A stretch of DNA of 64,000 nucleotides from Pseudoalteromonas aliena SW19 (lineage in GTDB: Bacteria; Pseudomonadota; Gammaproteobacteria; Enterobacterales; Alteromonadaceae): NCBI RefSeq assembly GCF_014905615.1, contig NZ_AQGU01000029.1, positions 186,001 to 250,000 on the forward strand, given 5' to 3'. Numbering within the stretch: position 1 is the first letter of the stretch; the number at the start of each line of letters is the position of its first letter. Below, piece after piece: positions 17,117 to 27,816 of this stretch. Made by a program: the position numbers and the translations under genes. The notes beneath the pieces were generated by a model. The model was not told the origin of the DNA. It made no database searches and worked only from the letters and a program-made list of their open reading frames with translations.

Positions 17117-18583
17117 TTATTTATTTCTATTTTCTTTAGCAAACGCACGTATTTTACGTTTTTGCGACAGTGTTACTTTATTAACACGACCAGCAAATGG
17201 GTTTTCACCTTCTCTAAATTCAATTTTGATAGGTGTACCCATAATTTTAAGCGCTTTACGGTAATAGTTCATCAGGTAGCGTTTATAACTATCTGGTAGG
17301 TCTTTAACTTGGTTACCGTGAATAACAATACGTGGTGGGTTATAACCACCGGCATGGGCATATTTAAGCTTAACACGACGACCACGAACAAGTGGCGGCT
17401 GGTGATCAGCTTGAGCCATGTCCATAATTCGGCGTAGCATGGCTGTACTTATACGTTTAGTTGCAGACTCGTAAGCTTCATCAACCGATTCGAATAAGTG
17501 ACCAACACCTGTACCGTGTAATGCAGATATAAAGTGCAGGCGTGCAAAGTCAATAAAGCCTAAACGGCGATCGAGCTCTGATTTAATACGATCTTTAACG
17601 TAATCGTCTAACCCATCCCATTTGTTCACGGCAATAACCAATGAACGACCTGAGTTAAGAGCAAAGCCTAATAAGCTCAAGTCTTGATCAGAAATACCAT
17701 CACGCGCATCAACAATCAATAACACCACATTACAATCTTCGATTGCTTGAAGTGTTTTAATAACGGAGAACTTTTCTACCACGTCACTTACTTTTTTACG
17801 TTTACGCACACCAGCGGTGTCGATTAACACGTACTCTTTTTCATTTCGAGTCATCGGAATGTAGATAGAATCGCGTGTTGTACCTGGCATATCGTATACA
17901 ATTACACGATCTTCACCAAGTATACGGTTTGTAAGCGTTGACTTACCAACGTTAGGACGACCAATTATCGCAAGCTTTACAGGTTTATCTGCAAACGCTT
18001 GATGATCGGTGTCATCCCCTTCACCTTCTTCGTAAAGATCAATAAGTTCTTCGTCGTTGTCGGCTACGTCTTCATCTTGCGCTGCTAATTCAGCAATAAG
18101 CGGCTGAAGAGTTTGCTCAAGTAATAACGTAATACCACGGCCATGTGATGCCGCAATATGGTGGATCTCACCTAATGATAATTGGTAAAACTCAGCACAG
18201 CTTGAATCAGCATCAATACCATCGGTTTTGTTAGCAACAACAAAGCATTTCTTATCTTGCTTGCGCAAATGATTAGCAATGGCTTGATCGGCAACGGTCA
18301 TACCAACACGGGCGTCGACTAAAAACAGCACAATGTCGGCTTCTTCAATGGCTAGCAGAGATTGATCTGCCATTTCGATTTCGATGCCTTCTTCTGAGCC
18401 ATCAATACCGCCCGTATCTACCACGATAAATTCATAGCCATCGTAACTAGCTTGGCCATATTTTCTATCTCGTGTTAAACCTGGAAAATCGGCTACGAGT
18501 GCGTCACGAGTACGTGTTAAACGGTTAAATAATGTGGACTTGCCCACATTGGGTCGCCCAACTAGAGCGATCACGGGAAGCAT
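17117..18583 (-). CDS. der: Ribosome-assembly GTPase Der (EngA)
   Basis: The 488-residue protein has two tandem GTPase domains. The first has [12 protein letters not shown] (from residue 8), [13 protein letters not shown] and NKTDG. The second (from ~205) has [31 protein letters not shown] and NKWDG. A C-terminal KH-like domain follows ([20 protein letters not shown]). Der is essential for 50S maturation. The acidic linker ([17 protein letters not shown]) between the G domains is usual for gammaproteobacteria. It lies downstream of bamB on the same strand, separated by a terminator hairpin, and ATG follows AGAGGT. Confidence 0.96.
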   Translation of the reverse strand: MLPVIALVGRPNVGKSTLFNRLTRTRDALVADFPGLTRDRKYGQASYDGYEFIVVDTGGIDGSEEGIEIEMADQSLLAIEEADIVLFLVDARVGMTVADQAIANHLRKQDKKCFVVANKTDGIDADSSCAEFYQLSLGEIHHIAASHGRGITLLLEQTLQPLIAELAAQDEDVADNDEELIDLYEEGEGDDTDHQAFADKPVKLAIIGRPNVGKSTLTNRILGEDRVIVYDMPGTTRDSIYIPMTRNEKEYVLIDTAGVRKRKKVSDVVEKFSVIKTLQAIEDCNVVLLIVDARDGISDQDLSLLGFALNSGRSLVIAVNKWDGLDDYVKDRIKSELDRRLGFIDFARLHFISALHGTGVGHLFESVDEAYESATKRISTAMLRRIMDMAQADHQPPLVRGRRVKLKYAHAGGYNPPRIVIHGNQVKDLPDSYKRYLMNYYRKALKIMGTPIKIEFREGENPFAGRVNKVTLSQKRKIRAFAKENRNK

Positions 18584-18608
18584 AAACTACCTCTTTAAAA
18601 AACAACAA

Positions 18609-18631
18609 AAGGCTTCGCAGTGCGAAGCCTT
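18609..18631 (-). terminator. Terminator/attenuator between bamB and der
   Basis: Stem AAGGCTTCGC (18609-18618) / GCGAAGCCTT (18622-18631) with a 3-nt loop. On the minus strand it is followed by TTTTGTTGTTTTTT. It lies 3' of bamB and 5' of der, so some der transcription must read through or start between. Confidence 0.75.
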
Positions 18632-18676
18632 ACAAAAAATAATTAACTATTAGCAGGTTATACTAATAGTAGTAAG

Positions 18677-19855
18677 TTAGTTTGGTATTTTAACCGCACT
18701 AACTTCACCATCACGGGTGTATAAAATCAGTTTATCGTCGGCAACAACCGGCTCAATAAAAAAGCCTGAGCTGTCAAAGTCTTCACGAGATACTAGCTCG
18801 CCAGTGTCTTTATTTAACCAATGTAGGTTACCTTCTTGGTCGCCTATGGCTAAATTACTACCTGCAACAGTAGGACCAGTTAAGTACCAACCACGTAGAG
18901 CAGGTTGGCTCCAACGTTCAATACCTGAATTTTTATCTAATGAATAAATAACGCCATTGCTATCTACTACATAAAGACTTTGTGCATCCATCGAAATTTC
19001 GCGATAGCTGCTGTATTCGCGTTTCCACACAACATTACCAGAGCGAATATCAATAGCTGCCAGATTACCGTTATAGGCAATAGCGTATGCGTACGGGCCA
19101 CTAATAAGTGGCTGAGTGTCTACATCAACAAGGCGTTCAAATTCTGATGCGCCTTTTGCTACCGCGATTTCTGCGCTCCATGCTGAGTAACCAGTGTCTG
19201 AAATCAAAACATTGAGTTTGCCTGTTTCCAGGCCTAATAATACACCACCATTTGCAACGGTTGGTGAGCTTTGTCCACGTAATGTTAGTGGTGGAACTTC
19301 TTGTTCAAAGCTCCAGCGTTCTTCGCCCGTATCTGGGTGAAGCGCGAGTAATTTACCTGAGGCTAAATTAACAAATATGAGACCGTCGCCAGCTGCCGGT
19401 TTAGACAGTGATTCACCAGGTACATTTTTACGCCAAACTTCTTCGCCTGTTTCACGATCTAGCGCAATTACAAAGCCATGCTCAGAGCCAATGTATATTT
19501 TACCATAAGCTTGTAAGATACCGCCTGATAATTTTGCAGTGCCGTTATTAGCCCATGGCCAAAATGAAGTATTCTGACGTATATCAGTTTCCCATTTTGT
19601 ATCGCCGTTTGTAAGTGAAAGCGCTTCAATTTGGCCTTCACGGCTAGCAACATATACATTATCTTTATATATGGCTGGTGTTAAGCGAGAAAAATAGTGC
19701 TCTACACCATCGCCTATCGACTCTTGCCATATAACATCAGTTTCAAACTGATTTACAATTTCAGGAAGGACGAGTTCTTCTTCGTCATCACTCGATGAGC
19801 ATCCCATTAATGTTGCCATACATAAAGCAAGGGCTGCTGTTGTTAATTTTTTCAT
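18677..19855 (-). CDS. bamB: Outer-membrane assembly lipoprotein BamB
   Basis: The 392-residue protein has a lipoprotein signal (ALALCMATLMGCSSSD, lipobox LMGC, Cys19). It continues with an eight-bladed beta-propeller of PQQ-type repeats, visible as recurring GKLLALHPDTGEERW, GFVIALDRETGEEVW and GNLAAIDIRSGNVVW. BamB is a periplasmic lipoprotein of the BAM complex that helps BamA fold outer-membrane proteins. The length matches E. coli BamB (392). The gene sits between yfgM and der as in other gammaproteobacteria, 10 bp after yfgM. Confidence 0.95.
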   Translation of the reverse strand: MKKLTTAALALCMATLMGCSSSDDEEELVLPEIVNQFETDVIWQESIGDGVEHYFSRLTPAIYKDNVYVASREGQIEALSLTNGDTKWETDIRQNTSFWPWANNGTAKLSGGILQAYGKIYIGSEHGFVIALDRETGEEVWRKNVPGESLSKPAAGDGLIFVNLASGKLLALHPDTGEERWSFEQEVPPLTLRGQSSPTVANGGVLLGLETGKLNVLISDTGYSAWSAEIAVAKGASEFERLVDVDTQPLISGPYAYAIAYNGNLAAIDIRSGNVVWKREYSSYREISMDAQSLYVVDSNGVIYSLDKNSGIERWSQPALRGWYLTGPTVAGSNLAIGDQEGNLHWLNKDTGELVSREDFDSSGFFIEPVVADDKLILYTRDGEVSAVKIPN

Positions 19856-19865
19856 GCCTAAAACC

Positions 19866-20486
19866 TTATGCCGCTGGGCTAGTTACTGCTAGGTCATCTA
19901 ACTTAACTTGTAAAAGAGGATTAGCTGTTAATCCACCTGCATCTACCGCTGCTTGATACGCAGTGCGTGCTTGCTCTTTATTGCCTTGCTGAGCGTAAAT
20001 ATCGCCTTTAAGCTCCGCAACATTTGCATTAAATGCCTCAGGTAGTGGTGCATTTAATGTATTCAATGCATCGTCATACTTTGTTTGTGCTATTTGAATG
20101 CGTGCTAAACGCGTAATCGCAATCGCTTTTAACTCTGCGTTTTCAACGTTTGATACAATCCAGCTTAGTTTTTCGCTAGCAACAGCTAGGTTTTGCGCTT
20201 CTACAGCATCTTTAGCAGCAACAAATGCCGCCAATGTCGCGTAGTTTGTATCTTTATTTTCGCTGATAAATGTATCAGCCGCAGATAACACATCATCACT
20301 TTCAACAAGTGTTGTATACGAATCTGATGCTTGCTCTGCCGTGGTAATTTGGTTTTGGTCATAGGCTTTCCAACCATATAAGCCACCTAAACCTACAGTT
20401 ATAACTAGTGCAAGTGACAGACCGTTTTCACGGAAAAAACGTTTAATGGCTTCTGCTTGTTCTTCTTCTGTTGAATGTATATCCAT
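19866..20486 (-). CDS. yfgM: YfgM-family inner-membrane TPR protein
   Basis: The 206-residue protein has the short cytosolic start STEEEQAEAIKRFFRENGLS, one membrane span (LALVITVGLGGLYGWKAYDQ), and a periplasmic helical TPR-like part rich in alanine (TRLARIQIAQTKYDDALNTL; DIYAQQGNKEQARTAYQAAV). YfgM is an ancillary SecYEG partner linking the translocon to periplasmic chaperones in E. coli. It lies between hisS and bamB in the conserved operon. Confidence 0.93.
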   Translation of the reverse strand: MDIHSTEEEQAEAIKRFFRENGLSLALVITVGLGGLYGWKAYDQNQITTAEQASDSYTTLVESDDVLSAADTFISENKDTNYATLAAFVAAKDAVEAQNLAVASEKLSWIVSNVENAELKAIAITRLARIQIAQTKYDDALNTLNAPLPEAFNANVAELKGDIYAQQGNKEQARTAYQAAVDAGGLTANPLLQVKLDDLAVTSPAA

Positions 20487-20505
20487 GTTTACCTCTAATG
20501 TTCGC

Positions 20506-21786
20506 TTAGCCGTTAATAAGCTTTGTTAATAGCGCTTTAGCTTGTTCTAATTCTAATGTGACTTGTTCTTTACGCTCGCGTAAATATTTAATAGTCACAA
20601 CGCCTTTTTCTAATTCATCTTCACCAATAATAACAGCAACAAGTGCATCGCTTTTATCAGCACGTTTTAATTGTTTTTTGAAGTTACCGCCGCCTGCATG
20701 AACCATCACACGAAGGCCTGCCACATCACGGCGTAGTTCAGACGCAATAATAGGCGCTTGAATACTGGCTTTATCACCCATGGCCGCTAAATATACATCA
20801 GCATTGCGGCGTATGTCACCTACGCACTCTAGTGCTTGTAATAATAACACTAAACGCTCAAGGCCCATTGCAAAACCAACTGCTGGAGTGGCTTTACCGC
20901 CTAGTTGTTCAACTAAACCATCGTAACGACCGCCAGCACATACTGTGCCTTGTGCACCTAAACTATCTGTTACCCACTCAAATACTGTGCGGTTATAGTA
21001 ATCTAAGCCACGAACTAATTTTTCGTTAACCGTGTATGAGACGCCAGCTGCGTCTAAACGTTCACATAAATTTTCAAAATGTTCTTTTGATTCAATATCT
21101 AAATTCTCAGATAATTTAGGTGCGTCGGTTAATATGGCTTGTACATCTGGATTTTTGCTATCAAGTACGCGTAATGGGTTTGAATACATACGGCGTTTTG
21201 AGTCTTCATCAAGCACATCAATGTGTTGCTCAAGGTAGGCAACTAACGCATCACGGTAATCTGCACGTGCCTCATTAGACCCTAAAGAGTTAAGCTCTAA
21301 GCGAACGTGTTCAGTAATACCAAAGGCTTCCCACAACTGCGCCGTTAATAAAATAACTTCAGCATCTATATCTGCGCTGGCAATACCAAATGTCTCTAAA
21401 CCAAATTGGTGAAACTGACGGTAACGACCTTTTTGCGGACGTTCGTGGCGAAACATTGGGCCCATATACCAAAGGCGCTGCTCTTGGTTGTACAATAACC
21501 CGTTTTCGTTACCAGCACGTACGCATACTGCGGTGCCTTCTGGGCGCAGTGTTAACAAGTCGCCATTGCGATCGGCAAAGGTGTACATTTCTTTTTCTAC
21601 AATATCGGTAACTTCACCAATAGAGCGTTTAAATAAGTCGGTTGATTCTACAATAGGAAAACGAATTTCTTGATAACCGAACGATGCTACTGTCTCGCGT
21701 AAAATGTTTTCTACTTTCTGCCAAACTTGTGTATCGCCTGGCAGACAATCGTTCATACCGCGAACTGCCTGAATTTGTTTTGCCAC
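20506..21786 (-). CDS. hisS: Histidyl-tRNA synthetase
   Basis: The 426-residue class II synthetase starts at GTG (21786) with AGGA about 9 nt upstream. Motif 2 region: [14 protein letters not shown] and [20 protein letters not shown]. Histidine-binding motif: [15 protein letters not shown] and [18 protein letters not shown]. Motif 3: [10 protein letters not shown]. The C-terminal anticodon domain begins about residue 330 ([12 protein letters not shown]). It charges tRNA-His in the cytosol. Length and gene order (ispG-hisS-yfgM) are normal. Confidence 0.97.
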   Translation of the reverse strand: MAKQIQAVRGMNDCLPGDTQVWQKVENILRETVASFGYQEIRFPIVESTDLFKRSIGEVTDIVEKEMYTFADRNGDLLTLRPEGTAVCVRAGNENGLLYNQEQRLWYMGPMFRHERPQKGRYRQFHQFGLETFGIASADIDAEVILLTAQLWEAFGITEHVRLELNSLGSNEARADYRDALVAYLEQHIDVLDEDSKRRMYSNPLRVLDSKNPDVQAILTDAPKLSENLDIESKEHFENLCERLDAAGVSYTVNEKLVRGLDYYNRTVFEWVTDSLGAQGTVCAGGRYDGLVEQLGGKATPAVGFAMGLERLVLLLQALECVGDIRRNADVYLAAMGDKASIQAPIIASELRRDVAGLRVMVHAGGGNFKKQLKRADKSDALVAVIIGEDELEKGVVTIKYLRERKEQVTLELEQAKALLTKLING

Positions 21787-21888
21787 TGATAAATCCTAAA
21801 TACTGTTTTTGTGTAATAAAAAATGCTTACACAACAAGAATGCTAAAAATTGACCCGCTATTATAGCGTTCTGGTTATAAAGGTAAAC

Positions 21889-21908
21889 GCCAAACACCGC
21901 AGTTTGGC
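21889..21908 (-). terminator. Hairpin downstream of ispG
   Basis: Stem GCCAAAC (21889-21895) / GTTTGGC (21902-21908) with a 6-nt loop in the ispG-hisS gap. The T run on the minus strand is short, so termination may be partial, and hisS probably has its own promoter in this 136-bp gap. Confidence 0.45.
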
Positions 21909-21922
21909 ATTATATACGGTAT

Positions 21923-23041
21923 TTATTCGACTATTTTTATATCTATAGGTGTTTGGTTTTGTTTTTTCTCTATAAAGTCGCGAACATAGCCTTCGAGTTG
22001 CTCAACAATATTATTGTTATCGATGCGTGCTTTTTGACGCTCGCCATTAATATACAGGCCAGAACGACGGTTTGCACCGGCAAGGCCTATATCACTAACC
22101 AGTGCTTCACCCGGGCCATTTACAACACAGCCAATGACTGATAAGGATACTGGCTCGATAATATCTTCAAGGCGTTCTTCTAGTTGATTCATGGTGCTTA
22201 CAACATCAAATTCTTGGCGAGAGCAGCTCGGGCAGGCGATAAAATTAATACCACGCGAACGAATGCGCAGCGATTTTAAAATATCAAAGCCAACTTTGAT
22301 TTCTTGCACGGGATCGGCTGCGAGTGAAACACGCAGCGTGTCGCCAATCCCTTCGGCAAGTAACATGCCTAGGCCAACTGCCGATTTAACTGAACCCGAA
22401 CGCATGCCGCCCGCTTCAGTGATCCCTAAATGTAATGGCTGATCTATTTCTTTTGCAAGTAAGCGATACGCGCCTACGGCTAAAAATACGTCGGAGGCCT
22501 TTACTGATATTTTAAATTGGTCAAAATCTAAGCGGTGCAATATGTTTACATGGCGCATTGCTGATTCTAATAGCGCTTCCGGTGTTGGTTCGCCGTATTT
22601 TTCTTGCAAATCACGCTCTAGCGAACCGCCATTTACGCCTATACGAATGGGAATGTTATGCTCGCGGGCTGAATCGACAACGGCTCTTATTCGTTCTTCG
22701 CTACCAATGTTACCTGGATTTATACGCAGGCAATCTACGCCGTATTTTGCTACTTTTAAAGCGATACGGTAATCAAAATGAATATCCGCAACTAGCGGGA
22801 TAGTCACTTGCTCTTTTATACTTCTAAATGCGTCTGCGGCATCCATAGTCGGTACTGATACCCGAACTATATCGGCACCGGCATCTTGTATTGCCTGAAT
22901 TTGCGCAACAGTTGCATCAACATCCATCGTGTCGGTGTTGGTCATCGATTGGACGGCAATTGGGGCACCGTCACCAATGGGGACGTTACCTACGTTAATA
23001 CGTGTGGATTTTCTGCGTTTAATTGGAGATTCTGAAAACAT
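21923..23041 (-). CDS. ispG: 4-hydroxy-3-methylbut-2-enyl-diphosphate synthase IspG
   Basis: The 372-residue enzyme catalyses the penultimate step of the MEP isoprenoid pathway. It shows [20 protein letters not shown] near the start, the TIM-barrel part ([40 protein letters not shown]), and the [4Fe-4S] cysteines in [13 protein letters not shown] and [16 protein letters not shown]. The length is that of the short bacterial form. It starts 5 bp after the rodZ stop and is co-transcribed with it. Confidence 0.97.
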   Translation of the reverse strand: MFSESPIKRRKSTRINVGNVPIGDGAPIAVQSMTNTDTMDVDATVAQIQAIQDAGADIVRVSVPTMDAADAFRSIKEQVTIPLVADIHFDYRIALKVAKYGVDCLRINPGNIGSEERIRAVVDSAREHNIPIRIGVNGGSLERDLQEKYGEPTPEALLESAMRHVNILHRLDFDQFKISVKASDVFLAVGAYRLLAKEIDQPLHLGITEAGGMRSGSVKSAVGLGMLLAEGIGDTLRVSLAADPVQEIKVGFDILKSLRIRSRGINFIACPSCSRQEFDVVSTMNQLEERLEDIIEPVSLSVIGCVVNGPGEALVSDIGLAGANRRSGLYINGERQKARIDNNNIVEQLEGYVRDFIEKKQNQTPIDIKIVE

Positions 23042-23046
23042 AGCGA

Positions 23047-23907
23047 CTACTCTGCTAGTGGTAATGTAAATTTGGCTAAACGATTTTTGGGAAAAGCTGA
23101 AATATCAACTTTTTCACCGTTTAGGGTAACGCTTACAACGTTGTGCTTACCAAGCACAACAGAAAAAGGAGGTTTGCCGGTGACAGTCATTAAGTAGCCT
23201 GCTTTTTTAACACCAAATGCAATTTTTTCACCTTCGCCGTCGTAAATTTCAACCCAGCTTTCATCATTAAAATTCATTTCGATGGTGCTATTTTCAGCTG
23301 AGTCTGTATTAGTGGTGAGTGGTTGATTTGTTTGTGCTTGAGTTATTTCAGGTACAGCCTCACGTTCGCTTGGCGCTAATACTTCTTCAGCCAATGCGTT
23401 ATCAGCAGATTGCTGCTGTGCGATATTAGTGGGTTGAACTGCTTGGCGTTCACTGAGTATTGAATTTTCTACATTTATATTACTGGTTTGCTCTTCTATG
23501 GGGGTTGCATTTTGCCAAAACCATAATGCAGATGAGCCAATCACAATCGCTAAAATAATATAGGTCACTAGCATTAAGCGGCTATCACTGGCTTCTTTTT
23601 CTGTACGACGTGAAAAGCTTTGCATATTAGCGGGTTTTGCCGGCTCTGGTGGTGCTGGCATCATGGCTAAAATAGGGGCGCTATCAATTTCTAGTTCTCG
23701 GCAGTAATTTTTGATATAGCCTTTTACAAAAGTAATCGGTCCGAGTAATGCAAATTCATCGTTTTCAAGACGTTTTATTTGTAGTTCAGATAATTTTAAC
23801 GGCTCAGCTATGGTTGCAATGCTAACATTGGCATGCTCACGATGCGCTTTTAATATTTGTCCAACCGTTGGTTGTTCAATCTCTGTTTGCGTATTTTCTT
23901 CATTCAT
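23047..23907 (-). CDS. rodZ: Cell-shape protein RodZ
   Basis: The 286-residue protein has a cytoplasmic helix-turn-helix ([20 protein letters not shown] then [14 protein letters not shown]) that in RodZ binds MreB. A basic juxtamembrane segment is followed by one span ([20 protein letters not shown]), a Gln/Thr-rich periplasmic linker, and a C-terminal DUF4115 beta domain ([20 protein letters not shown]). Its ATG overlaps the pilF stop by 4 bp (ATGA), so translation is coupled. RodZ links the MreB cytoskeleton to the elongasome. Confidence 0.93.
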   Translation of the reverse strand: MNEENTQTEIEQPTVGQILKAHREHANVSIATIAEPLKLSELQIKRLENDEFALLGPITFVKGYIKNYCRELEIDSAPILAMMPAPPEPAKPANMQSFSRRTEKEASDSRLMLVTYIILAIVIGSSALWFWQNATPIEEQTSNINVENSILSERQAVQPTNIAQQQSADNALAEEVLAPSEREAVPEITQAQTNQPLTTNTDSAENSTIEMNFNDESWVEIYDGEGEKIAFGVKKAGYLMTVTGKPPFSVVLGKHNVVSVTLNGEKVDISAFPKNRLAKFTLPLAE

Positions 23908-25739
23908 AATAGGTATGATTCTGGATCCACTAGTAAAAGTCTATGCCCTGATTTAAGTTCAGTATCTGGGCTTAATTTATTCCATCGCATTAATTGATCA
24001 ATTAATACATGCCGCTGGGTAGCTATTTTATACAAGGTGTCGCCAGCTTTAATTTCGTAATAAATATTAGGATCGTTCAAATAAATTTTACTTCCATTCA
24101 TTACCCGATCAGACTCTTTTAGACCATTCCATTGTAAGAGTTTTTGTAGTTTAACATTGTATCGGACGGAAATGCTAAATAGGTTTTCACCAAATGTAAT
24201 TATATGAGAGGGCACCGTTATAACTGGCACTTTAGTGCTAAGTAATGGGGCGTCTATTTTTTTTATCGCAGAATAGTTTGTAAATTCTACGTCTTCATTT
24301 GATTCATTTTTACTATTAGAAAAAACAGCGCCATTTTTTACTGCCTCGTAAAATGTAACGTTAGCGCCATTATTACTATTTGAGCTTTCAGTGTTTGAGT
24401 GTGCTATTTGATTTTTTTGTTGCGAATTTAAGTCTATTGCTTTGGATTCACCAAAAGAAATTATTTTAACTTCAGTCTTAAGTTCGTTTGAGTTTTTTTT
24501 AGTACTTGTTTGCGATACGGCTTCTTGGGAAACCGTTACTTTTTTGGCTGAACTTTGCTGCGAGGTTAAAGCCGATATCACCGCAGAAGTATCAGTAGCG
24601 GTATTTGAAAACGTCACCGGTATTGTTTTTTTTTCAGGCTCACTAGGCACGTTTACAACAATAGAACCCGCAGGGATACTTTTTACTTGCGGCGGTTTAT
24701 TGTTTTCAGTTTTTATACTATTAGCAGGGCTCGCTTTAAAATGCGCGGGGTGCTCATTCACTTGATTTTGACTTACAGACGTGGCTGCGTTAGCGCCTTT
24801 ACTATCATTTGAAATTAAGCTGGTAGAGCTATCTAAAGTCGGGCTTTTTTTACGAATAATTTTTATTTTAGGCTCTGAACTAATGCGCCCGTTGTTATTA
24901 CTTTGTTGCAAGTCATCGAGCATTGCTCTGCGATACTTGTCTCTTAAAATTTCGAACTCGCTCAGACGTGTTTTTTGCTCTCGTAACGAATAAGCTTCAT
25001 TACTCGTCGGGTAGATTTGCACAATAGTAGCTGAAATTTTTTCAGCTTCTTCTATTCTACCCATGCGACTTTTAATTAGGTACTCAAGCATTAATGCGCG
25101 TGCCGATATTTGGCCTGTATCATCATGACGTTTTAAAAGTTCGCTGGCTTTATGTAAATCACTTTTAGCGTAAAATAACGCGGCAAGACTAATTAAAGTA
25201 GAAGTACGCTGCGAGCTGTGATTCATGGCTTGTTGAAAGTAACTTTCAGCATTATCAAAATCATTAAACTCAATGGCACACAAGGCTAAATTTTCGTAAC
25301 TTTCGGCAACACGGATATAACTTGGGACTTCAATGGCTTTTAAAAATTGGTCCGTCGCACGGTCATATTCGTTAATACCGCATAAAAATACCCCATAGTT
25401 ATTTAAGGTATTAGGATCATCCGGTTTTATCGCGAGCGCTTTTTGATAGGCTTTATCAGCGAGTGTGTTTTCACCTACTTGTTGATAATAATAAGCAAGA
25501 GAGTAATGGACTTCTGGGAGTTGTGGAGCAAAGCCAGCGGCGCGCTCTAAATTGTATTTAGCTTGAGAGTTATTACCAGTATTTAAATACTGTAATGCTA
25601 GAGCAATACGTGTTCGTGCAGCGCCTATGTTATTAATTTTATTTTCGACGACGGGCTTGTTACTGCCGTTATAACTACTTTCAGTTACGCAACCACTCAA
25701 AGCAATTGCTGAAATAGTTAATGCAAGTATAGATCGCAT
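23904..25739 (-). CDS. pilF: PilF/PilW-like pilotin fused to LysM domains
   Basis: The 611-residue protein has a lipoprotein signal (ILALTISAIALSGCVTES, Cys17). It is followed by TPR repeats to about residue 250 (ARTRIALALQYLNTGNNSQAKYNL; YQKALAIKPDDPNTLNNYGV), the PilF/PilW pilotin that helps the type IV pilus secretin reach the outer membrane. A ~230-residue low-complexity Ser/Thr/Asn linker leads to two C-terminal LysM motifs (HIITFGENLFSISVRYNVKL; YEIKAGDTLYKIATQRHVLI). Normal PilF is about 250 residues, so the LysM tail is an extension that probably anchors the protein to peptidoglycan. It heads the pilF-rodZ-ispG run. Confidence 0.88.
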   Translation of the reverse strand: MRSILALTISAIALSGCVTESSYNGSNKPVVENKINNIGAARTRIALALQYLNTGNNSQAKYNLERAAGFAPQLPEVHYSLAYYYQQVGENTLADKAYQKALAIKPDDPNTLNNYGVFLCGINEYDRATDQFLKAIEVPSYIRVAESYENLALCAIEFNDFDNAESYFQQAMNHSSQRTSTLISLAALFYAKSDLHKASELLKRHDDTGQISARALMLEYLIKSRMGRIEEAEKISATIVQIYPTSNEAYSLREQKTRLSEFEILRDKYRRAMLDDLQQSNNNGRISSEPKIKIIRKKSPTLDSSTSLISNDSKGANAATSVSQNQVNEHPAHFKASPANSIKTENNKPPQVKSIPAGSIVVNVPSEPEKKTIPVTFSNTATDTSAVISALTSQQSSAKKVTVSQEAVSQTSTKKNSNELKTEVKIISFGESKAIDLNSQQKNQIAHSNTESSNSNNGANVTFYEAVKNGAVFSNSKNESNEDVEFTNYSAIKKIDAPLLSTKVPVITVPSHIITFGENLFSISVRYNVKLQKLLQWNGLKESDRVMNGSKIYLNDPNIYYEIKAGDTLYKIATQRHVLIDQLMRWNKLSPDTELKSGHRLLLVDPESYLL

Positions 25740-25782
25740 TACCTTGTCTCTTTATTTTTATTCATAGAGTCTATCTTACCTA

Positions 25783-25837
25783 AAAGCCCCCATGTTGCAT
25801 CCTTTATTTAAAATAAACGATTTAACATGGGGGCTTT
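25783..25837 (-). terminator. Terminator downstream of rlmN
   Basis: Perfect 14-bp stem AAAGCCCCCATGTT (25783-25796) / AACATGGGGGCTTT (25824-25837) with a 27-nt AT-rich loop, placed between the rlmN stop and the pilF start on the minus strand. Confidence 0.65.
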
Positions 25838-25855
25838 AGGGTTTTTAACTAAAAA

Positions 25856-26986
25856 TTATGCTTGGTGAATATTAACGGTAATTGCGTTATCGTCACGCAT
25901 TTTCTTTTTAGCTAAGCGCTTAGTACGGTCAACTACATCACCGACTAACTGTCCACAAGCAGCATCAATATCGTCTCCGCGAGTACGACGAACAATACAG
26001 GTAACGCCTGCTGCTTGTAATACCTTTGAAAAACGATCAATTCGGCTGTTACTTGAACGCGTATATTCATTACCAGGGAAAGGGTTAAACGGGATAAGGT
26101 TGACCTTAGACGGTGTGCCTTTTAACGTTTGCACTAAGGCATGCGCCTGATCGGTGCTGTCGTTTATTCCGTTAAGCATAACGTATTCAACGGTTACGTC
26201 TTTATTCGCTTTAGAGCCGTCGATATAACGACGACACGCCGCTAAAAATTCTTCAATAGGGTACTTTTTATTAACCGGCACTAAAATGTCACGCAATGCG
26301 TTATCTGGTGCATGCAATGAAATAGCCAAGGCCACGTCAATTTTCTCTTTTAGTAAGTCAAGTGCAGGCACAACCCCTGATGTACTTAATGTTACGCGGC
26401 GCTTAGATAAACCAAAGCCCCAATCGTCCATCATTAGTTCCATTGCTGGCACTACGTTTTTAAGATTAAGTAAAGGCTCGCCCATACCCATCATTACAAC
26501 GTTAGTAACTGGGCGCTTTTCGCTATGACCATCAAGGCCAATATCTTTAGCTACACGCCAAACTTGGCCAATAATTTCAGATACTTTTAAGTTACGGTTA
26601 AAGCCTTGTTGCGCAGTAGAGCAAAAAGTACATTCAAGTGCACAACCCACTTGTGATGATACACATAAAGTTGCGCGCTCTTTTTCAGGGATCCAAACAG
26701 CTTCTACTTCTTGACCACCTTCAAGTATAAGCGCGTACTTAATAGTCCCGTCGCTTGCTTGTTGGCGAACGGTGATTTCTGGTGCAACAATTTCACATTC
26801 AGCTTTAAGTTTTTCTTTAAGCTTTTTATTTACGTTGCTCATATCGTCGAAGTTATCTACGCCAAAATGATAAATCCATTTCATCACCTGGTCACTACGA
26901 AACGGCTTTTCACCGAACGATGCAAATAACTCGCGCATTGCTTCTCGGTTTAAATCTAATAAGTTAATCTTTTTTTGCTCGGTCAT
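25856..26986 (-). CDS. rlmN: Dual 23S rRNA/tRNA methyltransferase RlmN
   Basis: The 376-residue radical-SAM enzyme methylates C2 of A2503 in 23S rRNA and A37 in certain tRNAs. It has an N-terminal accessory domain ([20 protein letters not shown]), the cluster motif [14 protein letters not shown] (CxxxCxxC), [20 protein letters not shown], and the C-terminal [20 protein letters not shown] with the resolving Cys. The gene is upstream of pilF as in many gammaproteobacteria. Confidence 0.96.
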   Translation of the reverse strand: MTEQKKINLLDLNREAMRELFASFGEKPFRSDQVMKWIYHFGVDNFDDMSNVNKKLKEKLKAECEIVAPEITVRQQASDGTIKYALILEGGQEVEAVWIPEKERATLCVSSQVGCALECTFCSTAQQGFNRNLKVSEIIGQVWRVAKDIGLDGHSEKRPVTNVVMMGMGEPLLNLKNVVPAMELMMDDWGFGLSKRRVTLSTSGVVPALDLLKEKIDVALAISLHAPDNALRDILVPVNKKYPIEEFLAACRRYIDGSKANKDVTVEYVMLNGINDSTDQAHALVQTLKGTPSKVNLIPFNPFPGNEYTRSSNSRIDRFSKVLQAAGVTCIVRRTRGDDIDAACGQLVGDVVDRTKRLAKKKMRDDNAITVNIHQA

Positions 26987-27110
26987 GAAACAACCTCAAT
27001 CGGTGACGGTGGAGATAAAATTTACGAGGACGAATTGTACACAATTCACTCACTTTAATCATTAAGTAAAATATCAACAAATACACTGATAAATACTTTA
27101 CGTAATGACT

Positions 27111-27134
27111 AAAAAAGGGCCCGAAAGCCCTTTT
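27111..27134 (-). terminator. Terminator of ndk
   Basis: Stem AAAAGGGC (27113-27120) / GCCCTTTT (27127-27134) immediately after the ndk stop, with a T run on the minus strand. Confidence 0.75.
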
Positions 27135-27155
27135 CAATATGTTAACGAATTCGAA

Positions 27156-27587
27156 TTAACGAGTACGTGAACAAAGCTCTTCGTCAGCGAAGAAGTATGC
27201 GATTTCGCGAGCAGCAGATTCAACAGCGTCAGAGCCGTGAACAGCATTTTCGTCGATGCTATCAGCGTAGTCTGCACGTAAAGTGCCAGCTAGTGCTTCA
27301 GCAGGGTTAGTAGCACCCATGATTTCACGGTTTTTAAGAACAGCGTTTTCGCCTTCAAGAACTGTAACCATTACTGGACCAGATGTCATGAAAGATACTA
27401 AAGCACCGAAGAAAGGACGTTCGCTATGTTCAGCGTAGAAACCTTCAGCTTTCTCTTGTGAAAGGTGAACCATTTTAGCTGCAACGATTTTAAGGCCAGC
27501 AGATTCGAAACGGTTGTAGATAGCGCCAATGTGGTTTTTAGCTACTGCATCAGGTTTTACGATTGAAAAAGTACGTTCTAAAGCCAT
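27156..27587 (-). CDS. ndk: Nucleoside diphosphate kinase
   Basis: The 143-residue enzyme exchanges gamma-phosphates between nucleoside tri- and diphosphates. It starts [20 protein letters not shown] and has the catalytic-His motif [16 protein letters not shown] (His about 117). Length and sequence are typical of gammaproteobacterial Ndk. Its codon use is biased toward preferred codons, in keeping with high expression. It is a single-gene unit with its own terminator, upstream of rlmN. Confidence 0.97.
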   Translation of the reverse strand: MALERTFSIVKPDAVAKNHIGAIYNRFESAGLKIVAAKMVHLSQEKAEGFYAEHSERPFFGALVSFMTSGPVMVTVLEGENAVLKNREIMGATNPAEALAGTLRADYADSIDENAVHGSDAVESAAREIAYFFADEELCSRTR

Positions 27588-27816
27588 CTTTATGCTCCAA
27601 TAATTTTAAATAAAAGTGTGAATATTAACGGGCGCGAATTATACGCGTTTTAACTGAAAAATCCTAATTTTATTAAAAACCAACTTGATTACGGTTTTGT
27701 GATCTCGATCAAAGGCAAATTATTATCCGCATTTATACTGCCGCGCTTCTGTTTACGTATTTGTTAATGACTACTCATGCAACTGGCTTACACCCAGTTC
27801 GATGTATGGAGCGCAC

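Noticed and set aside
24442..24993. 107-aa and 70-aa plus-strand ORFs opposite pilF
   Set aside because: They are antisense to the low-complexity Ser/Thr/Asn linker of PilF and have no ribosome site or protein-like features.
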